Part shown: positions 14,175-18,448 of the stretch, piece after piece
How the letters are laid out: each line of letters starts with the position of its first letter
Position numbering within the stretch: position 1 is the first letter of the stretch
Position numbers and translations under genes: made by a program
Assembly (NCBI GenBank): GCA_002310115.1
Contig: DBYI01000097.1
Coordinates: 1-18,448, forward strand
Origin: Ruminococcus flavefaciens
GTDB taxonomy: Bacteria > Bacillota > Clostridia > Oscillospirales > Ruminococcaceae
DNA length: 18,448 bases
Reading direction: 5' to 3'
Notes under the pieces: generated by a model
Seen by the model: only the letters and a program-made list of their open reading frames with translations
Databases searched by the model: none
What the model was told of the DNA's origin: nothing

Positions 14175-17100
14175 TTATTTCTTTTTCAAATAGTTTTCAA
14201 TGTTCATTATTTCATCTTTTGTGGTTGAAACATAAGCATAGTATGAAAGAATACATGAAGCATCAACAGCATTTATCAAACCGTCGTGATTTATATCTGC
14301 TGCATTCTTCTGAGAATCGGTGAAGCTGCCTTCCTTATTAGTGGAAATATTGGCATAATACGACAAAACTGCTGAAGCGTCCACTGCATTGATATTTCCG
14401 TCATTATTGACATCTCCAAGATTGTTGGGAGCTTTCCCCAGTGATTTGAAGTTATAGCCGCATTCCTTAGCGTACTCCTCAGCTGTTGATCCGTCATAGC
14501 CGTATATCGTACCGTTGAAGTTTGCAATATTATTATCATTATTTTCTTCATTAGAAGAAACAGAGTTGCATATTGTAAAGCCTTTACCATATATTTTACA
14601 GTCAGGATTCTTTATGGTTATTGATTCCAACGATTCGCAATTAAGAAATGCATAGTCGCAGATTTCAGATATATTTACTGGAATCTCAATATTTTTTAGA
14701 GAATTGCATCTTTCAAACTCGTAAGGAGGTATTACTGTTGCGTTATCTGATAGTATTATATCAGGCAAAGAACTGCACCCCGCAAAAATACCATAGGAGG
14801 ATTCTCCGTTTATTGAATTTTCTATCGCTTTGTTCAAGCCGTTTGGAATGTTTACTTCCGTCAGAGCGGTGCATTTCGAGAATGCATAATTACCTAATTT
14901 TTCCAAACTGTCAGGAAGAACTATCTTTTTCAAACTTGTATTATCTGTAATGGATATATTATAGTCATTTAAATCATTGAATTTGCAAAAAGCAAAATCA
15001 GCAATAACTTTTGTTCCAGCCTTGATATTAGCTTCTGTAAGTTCTGAATCATCATCTTTGAATCTATACAAAACTGAACCGCAGTAAACAGCACCGTTGG
15101 GTTGATTTTCATACCATGGAGTACCTTTCATTACGTTTACACCAAATGAAGAAATATCATTTGAAAATTCAATGCTTTTGAGGCTTGAACAGTTTTCAAA
15201 CGCGTTGTCTTCGATAACATTGACAGTTGATGGAAGTATAACGTTATCGAGCTTGTCACAACCTTTAAAAGCTTTTGATGAGATACACCATACGTTATCG
15301 GAAATAACTATACTTTCAAGCAAGCCACAGTTCATAAATGCACCGTTGCCTATCATTGTTACACTTGACGGTATAGTATAGCTTGTACCTGAATGATTCT
15401 GAGGGTAGCGTTCAAGCAAATACATTGAACTGTCAAAGAGTATTCCGTTGATACTTCTATAATTCTTATTTGCTCTTGAAACATTGATAGCTTCAAGTGA
15501 GTTACAGCCCTCAAATACATCAGCAATGTTTTCCACAGATGCAGGGATTTTTATAGATTTCAGTTTGGAACAATTAGTAAAAGCTCCATCTTCAATTTTG
15601 GTAACTGTTTCAGGTACGATATATTCTTCCTTTATCTTATTCGTTGAAGCTCTTATAAGCGTTGTTTTATCAGAACTGTACAGAATGTTATCTTCAACAA
15701 TGAAAGCCTTGTTATCCTTATCAACTTCAATTTCTGAGATATTGTCCAATTCATAACCAAAATAGTAAAGTCCAGTAGTATTTGCAGGTATCTTAAGGTT
15801 TTTTATCTTTTCTAAATTTTTAGCATCGTACAAATTTACTGTTGTAACAGGCAGTCCGTTTATCATATTCGGAATCTCTAACACATCAGATTCACCGAAA
15901 TAATCGATTATGCACGCATAATCTCCGCAGTTGTACCATTCCCATGTATCATTTTTTTCTGTTTTATCAAAGTCAGGTTCTTTTTCCTGTTCATAACCGC
16001 CTATTGATTCAAATTTATACCCGTTTTGCTCTGCAAATTCCTGAGCCGTTGAATTATCATAACCGTAAATAGTTCCATCAAATTTAACTGTTAACTCATC
16101 AGTATCGCTGTAAAACAAAGCGAAAGATTTATATATATAGCAGTTGGGGTTTTTTACGGTAATAGATTTGAGTGAAGTACAATTTTCAAATGCACCGTCA
16201 GGTATATACGTAACATTCTCGGGGATAATTATCTCCTCAAGAGAACGGCACGAATCAAAGATATTCCTTATTTGTTTCAATGAACTTGGTAAATTTATCT
16301 TTTTCAGTGAATAGCAGCCTCCAAAAGCATTATAGTTTATTTCCGTAAGGCTGTCGGGAAGATTAACTTCCTGTAAATTTTCACATCCTCTGAAAGCGCC
16401 ATAATCTATAAGTTTCACACTTTCTGGAAGCGTTACTGAGATAAGATTTTTCTTTATGGTATCATTGCCTTCATCGTATTTGTAAGAACTGTTGTTAAAG
16501 GCATCCTGTGCAATGCAGGTAGTTCCTTCTTTTATGATCAAAGACGTATTTTCAGGCATTCTTCCCTTATAGCTGTCCACTATTGGCCCTATGTATACAA
16601 CTCCATCTGGCAGTTCGTTCAACCATTTTGTACCGCGAACTATATTTAAACCAATTTCTTTCAGTTTTTTTGAAAACGTAATATCGGAAAGGTTCGAGCA
16701 ATATTCAAATACATTGTTGCCAAGTGTTAACACGCTGTCAGGCAATACGATTTTTGTTAGCTTGTCGCAGCTAGGAAATACATAATCACTTATTACTTCA
16801 ACAGAGTCAGGAATCTCAATGCTTTCAAGTGAATCGCAGTCAGCAAAAGCGTAGCTGCCTATTTCACCTACACTATCAGGAATGATATAGCTTTTATCAG
16901 ATCTTCCGATAGGGTACTGATACAGGATATCTTTGTATTTGTTGAACAGCACTTCGTTAATACTGCAATAGTCACTGTTGTTCTCATCAACATTGATGCT
17001 TTCCAGACCTCTGCATTCAAAGAAAGAGTCTGAGTTGATCTCGTTGACTGAAGCAGGTATATTGAGCTTTTTAATTTTTTCACAGTGGTGGAATGCTTTT

Positions 17101-17618
17101 TCATCTATCTTTTTTACAGTGTCAGGTATAGTGATCTCCTCATTTTTGCAAACAGGCATACATCTGACAAGTTCCGTCATATCCGAGGTATATATCACGT
17201 CATCTTTTATGATATAATTCTTGTTTTCAGGATTAATAACCACAGTTATCTGAGTGCTCAGACGACCGAGCGAACAGCCTAAATCTGTTACAGATGCCGG
17301 GATACTGATATATGTGGTTGTCTCACCATCAAAAGCTTCATCAGCAATTATTGTTACAGGAACGCCTTTAATAGTTTCGGGGATTATAACGCCTGACTGG
17401 TCCCAGTCAACATTTACTAATACAGCATGATCAGAATAGACGTAATAAGATAAACCGTGTTCTTCATTTAAGCCATATCTGTAGTATTCATAATCTCCAT
17501 AATCTACATCCAACATACCAATGGGAACAGCATTTGCTGTCAATGTGCCTGTAAGCGGGAGTATGCTTGTTACAGCAGTGGTTAATGCAGTTATTATACT
17601 TATTTGTCGTTTTTTCAT
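14175..17618 (-). CDS. Giant secreted LRR protein with C-terminal dockerin
   Basis: 1147 aa from the ATG at 17618, with GGAGGT upstream and a signal peptide (MKKRQISIITALTT..., ending near ANA). The rest is LRR_5/BspA-type repeats in two related halves, about residues 45-525 and 555-1050. Each half opens with an IIP or EIP repeat, contains a VIYTS/ILYSS segment and closes with GTIYGYD.STA.E.A...GY.F. The period is about 520 residues, so one half arose by duplication. A dockerin fills about 1068-1140 with two calcium loops, DVNNDGNINAVD and DINHDGLINAVD, each followed by a helix like SYYA. In Ruminococcus such dockerins dock onto cell-surface cohesin scaffolds. No catalytic domain is visible, so a binding or adhesion role is likely. 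Confidence 0.92.
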   Translation of the reverse strand: MKKRQISIITALTTAVTSILPLTGTLTANAVPIGMLDVDYGDYEYYRYGLNEEHGLSYYVYSDHAVLVNVDWDQSGVIIPETIKGVPVTIIADEAFDGETTTYISIPASVTDLGCSLGRLSTQITVVINPENKNYIIKDDVIYTSDMTELVRCMPVCKNEEITIPDTVKKIDEKAFHHCEKIKKLNIPASVNEINSDSFFECRGLESINVDENNSDYCSINEVLFNKYKDILYQYPIGRSDKSYIIPDSVGEIGSYAFADCDSLESIEIPDSVEVISDYVFPSCDKLTKIVLPDSVLTLGNNVFEYCSNLSDITFSKKLKEIGLNIVRGTKWLNELPDGVVYIGPIVDSYKGRMPENTSLIIKEGTTCIAQDAFNNSSYKYDEGNDTIKKNLISVTLPESVKLIDYGAFRGCENLQEVNLPDSLTEINYNAFGGCYSLKKINLPSSLKQIRNIFDSCRSLEEIIIPENVTYIPDGAFENCTSLKSITVKNPNCYIYKSFALFYSDTDELTVKFDGTIYGYDNSTAQEFAEQNGYKFESIGGYEQEKEPDFDKTEKNDTWEWYNCGDYACIIDYFGESDVLEIPNMINGLPVTTVNLYDAKNLEKIKNLKIPANTTGLYYFGYELDNISEIEVDKDNKAFIVEDNILYSSDKTTLIRASTNKIKEEYIVPETVTKIEDGAFTNCSKLKSIKIPASVENIADVFEGCNSLEAINVSRANKNYRSINGILFDSSMYLLERYPQNHSGTSYTIPSSVTMIGNGAFMNCGLLESIVISDNVWCISSKAFKGCDKLDNVILPSTVNVIEDNAFENCSSLKSIEFSNDISSFGVNVMKGTPWYENQPNGAVYCGSVLYRFKDDDSELTEANIKAGTKVIADFAFCKFNDLNDYNISITDNTSLKKIVLPDSLEKLGNYAFSKCTALTEVNIPNGLNKAIENSINGESSYGIFAGCSSLPDIILSDNATVIPPYEFERCNSLKNIEIPVNISEICDYAFLNCESLESITIKNPDCKIYGKGFTICNSVSSNEENNDNNIANFNGTIYGYDGSTAEEYAKECGYNFKSLGKAPNNLGDVNNDGNINAVDASAVLSYYANISTNKEGSFTDSQKNAADINHDGLINAVDASCILSYYAYVSTTKDEIMNIENYLKKK

Positions 17619-17684
17619 TGTAATACCTCCAATTATTATGGCGTCACTTCTATGTGAATAATTTCCTGTTGAAATATTTGCCAA

Positions 17685-17710
17685 CTACCATGAACTGGTA
17701 TTGCCAGTAG
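17685..17710 (-). other. Small hairpin in the leader of the dockerin LRR gene
   Basis: On the minus strand ACTGG-CAATA-CCAGT is framed by CTAC/GTAG. It lies in a leader of about 140 nt. Possible regulatory structure, weak evidence. Confidence 0.3.
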
Positions 17711-17767
17711 CGAGTGCGCGGGCTGATGGTCAAGAATCTATATATGATTTATATACTATATACATCT

Positions 17768-17797
17768 ATTATATCGCTATATGCAAATAAACATCAA
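17768..17797 (-). promoter_or_regulatory. Promoter of the dockerin LRR gene
   Basis: Minus strand: TTGATG (17797-17792), an 18-bp spacer and TATAAT (17773-17768). Confidence 0.6.
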
Positions 17798-17820
17798 GCT
17801 AATCAGCAATAGTTTACGTT

Positions 17821-18084
17821 TTGGTAATAAAAAATGTTGTTTGCAACAATGAGAATAAAATGGTGTTGTATAATTTATATATACTGATAACATTCCTAAA
17901 ATACTACGATAGCTTTGCAGCTTTCTCTTTCAATTATGGTGCGCTCCTCGCTTTGATACCGATACATTTTTACAGCGGCGAACGTGACCGTAGCAGTACT
18001 CCATTAAAAAAGAAAATCAATCGTTGGTTCTTCTATGTTTACTATCCGCTGCACATGATGGTGATTATTATAATCGCATCTTGA
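17821..18084 (+). pseudogene. 5'-truncated TraX-family membrane protein remnant
   Basis: The last ~60 codons, from about 17905, read SFAAFSFNYGALLALIPIHF, then YSGERD, a basic linker and a RWFFYVYYPLHMMVIIII span. This is the pattern of the C-terminal end of TraX-type proteins (a YNG.RG-like turn followed by FFYxFYPxHL). A full TraX protein is over 200 aa, so the N-terminal spans are missing. The 28 codons before this have no such similarity and no ribosome binding site. Probably a dead fragment of a transferred element. Confidence 0.6.
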
Positions 18085-18132
18085 CAAACTGATTACTCAA
18101 TGATATAACCCGAGTTTGCCACTTATAAAAGA

Positions 18133-18161
18133 GAAATGGAGCCACTTAAAGGCTCCGTTTC
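18133..18161. terminator. Hairpin terminator after the traX remnant
   Basis: GAAATGGAGCC pairs with GGCTCCGTTTC (11 bp, one wobble) around ACTTAAA. The stem ends supply short A and T runs on both strands. Confidence 0.65.
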
Positions 18162-18232
18162 AGCGTATCAGCGTTGTATAGTGCGTAGATACGAGGTTTT
18201 TAAATTTTGAGAAAACGTACTAATTTTACGTA

Positions 18233-18448
18233 CTAAGAAAATATTTTCATAGACTTCTTGAGAGATTTAAGTTCCAATCTTGTAAAGAACTTAGGAGGTA
18301 TCTCGATATGAAATGCATTTAGTATCGTTTGAAGATCAGGATTGTTTATGTTGTGCATCCTGAAGAGATTTCCATCCATATCTTGCAACTGTCCATTTTC
18401 TCAATGCTTCAACGATTCTTTTGTCGTTAAGTCCCATCTCCCATCTTT
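18233..18448 (-). pseudogene. Partial, frameshifted gene entering from the right edge
   Basis: On the minus strand, the frame from the edge reads RWEMGLNDKRIVEALRKW. A second frame then carries HNINNPDLQTILNAFHIEI, followed by PPKFFTRLELKSLKK and a TAG at 18235-18233. Both parts look like coding sequence, so one frameshift near 18390 (around an AAAA run) is likely. Family not recognised; a transposase or other accessory protein is possible. Confidence 0.35.

Noticed and set aside
18293..18323. Plus-strand AGGAGG followed by ATG near 18309
   Set aside because: The frame stops after four codons, and the motif is the complement of a proline-proline-lysine stretch in the minus-strand fragment.
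1..18448. tRNA, rRNA or known riboswitch
   Set aside because: No cloverleaf, rRNA-like segment or riboswitch core I recognise was found on either strand by eye; a covariance-model search could still find one.

Overview
The window looks like chromosome of a gut or rumen Ruminococcus-type Firmicute (Clostridia, Oscillospirales). The strongest sign is a C-terminal two-loop dockerin of the Ruminococcus kind on a very large secreted leucine-rich-repeat (LRR) protein (14175-17618, minus). AT-rich intergenic DNA, strong AGGAGG-type ribosome binding sites and TTGACA/TATAAT-like promoters fit a low-GC Gram-positive. No rRNA, tRNA or CRISPR array was seen.

Layout. 102-1307: zinc-ribbon membrane protein of unknown role, followed by a decayed stretch with two terminator hairpins. 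1761-3468 (minus): an apparent operon of an MBL-fold hydrolase, a LytTR-type DNA-binding regulator and a DUF3021 membrane protein, the last two overlapping by 4 bp. 3469-4119: a busy divergent control region with two promoters for the minus operon, one strong promoter for the plus gene, and five copies of a GCAACTTAC box in two groups, each spaced exactly 21 bp. 4120-6294: a secreted BspA-type LRR protein with a C-terminal papain-like cysteine peptidase domain. A ~130-bp repeat lies on each side of this gene (3700-3826 and 6599-6730, same orientation). 6767-7680: small genes and remnants of mobile-element type plus three blocks of short direct and inverted repeats.

7792-13628 is a four-gene plus-strand module: an ABC ATPase, a giant FtsX-type permease whose C-terminus is an alpha/beta hydrolase, an OmpR-family response regulator and a histidine kinase with almost no extracellular loop. 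This layout recalls antimicrobial-peptide sensing and resistance modules (Bce/Vnc type). The fused hydrolase, placed outside the cell by a ninth membrane span, is unusual. 13629-14174 holds hairpins only. 14175-17618 (minus) is the dockerin LRR protein, made of two similar ~520-residue halves. The right edge has a 5'-truncated traX-like remnant and a frameshifted gene fragment.

Main hypotheses: (1) the LytTR/DUF3021 pair controls its own operon and the neighbouring secreted LRR peptidase through the 21-bp-spaced boxes, which fit the LytTR spacing rule; (2) the ABC-hydrolase fusion plus two-component system is a self-contained envelope sensing and detoxification device. Both rest on sequence reading only.
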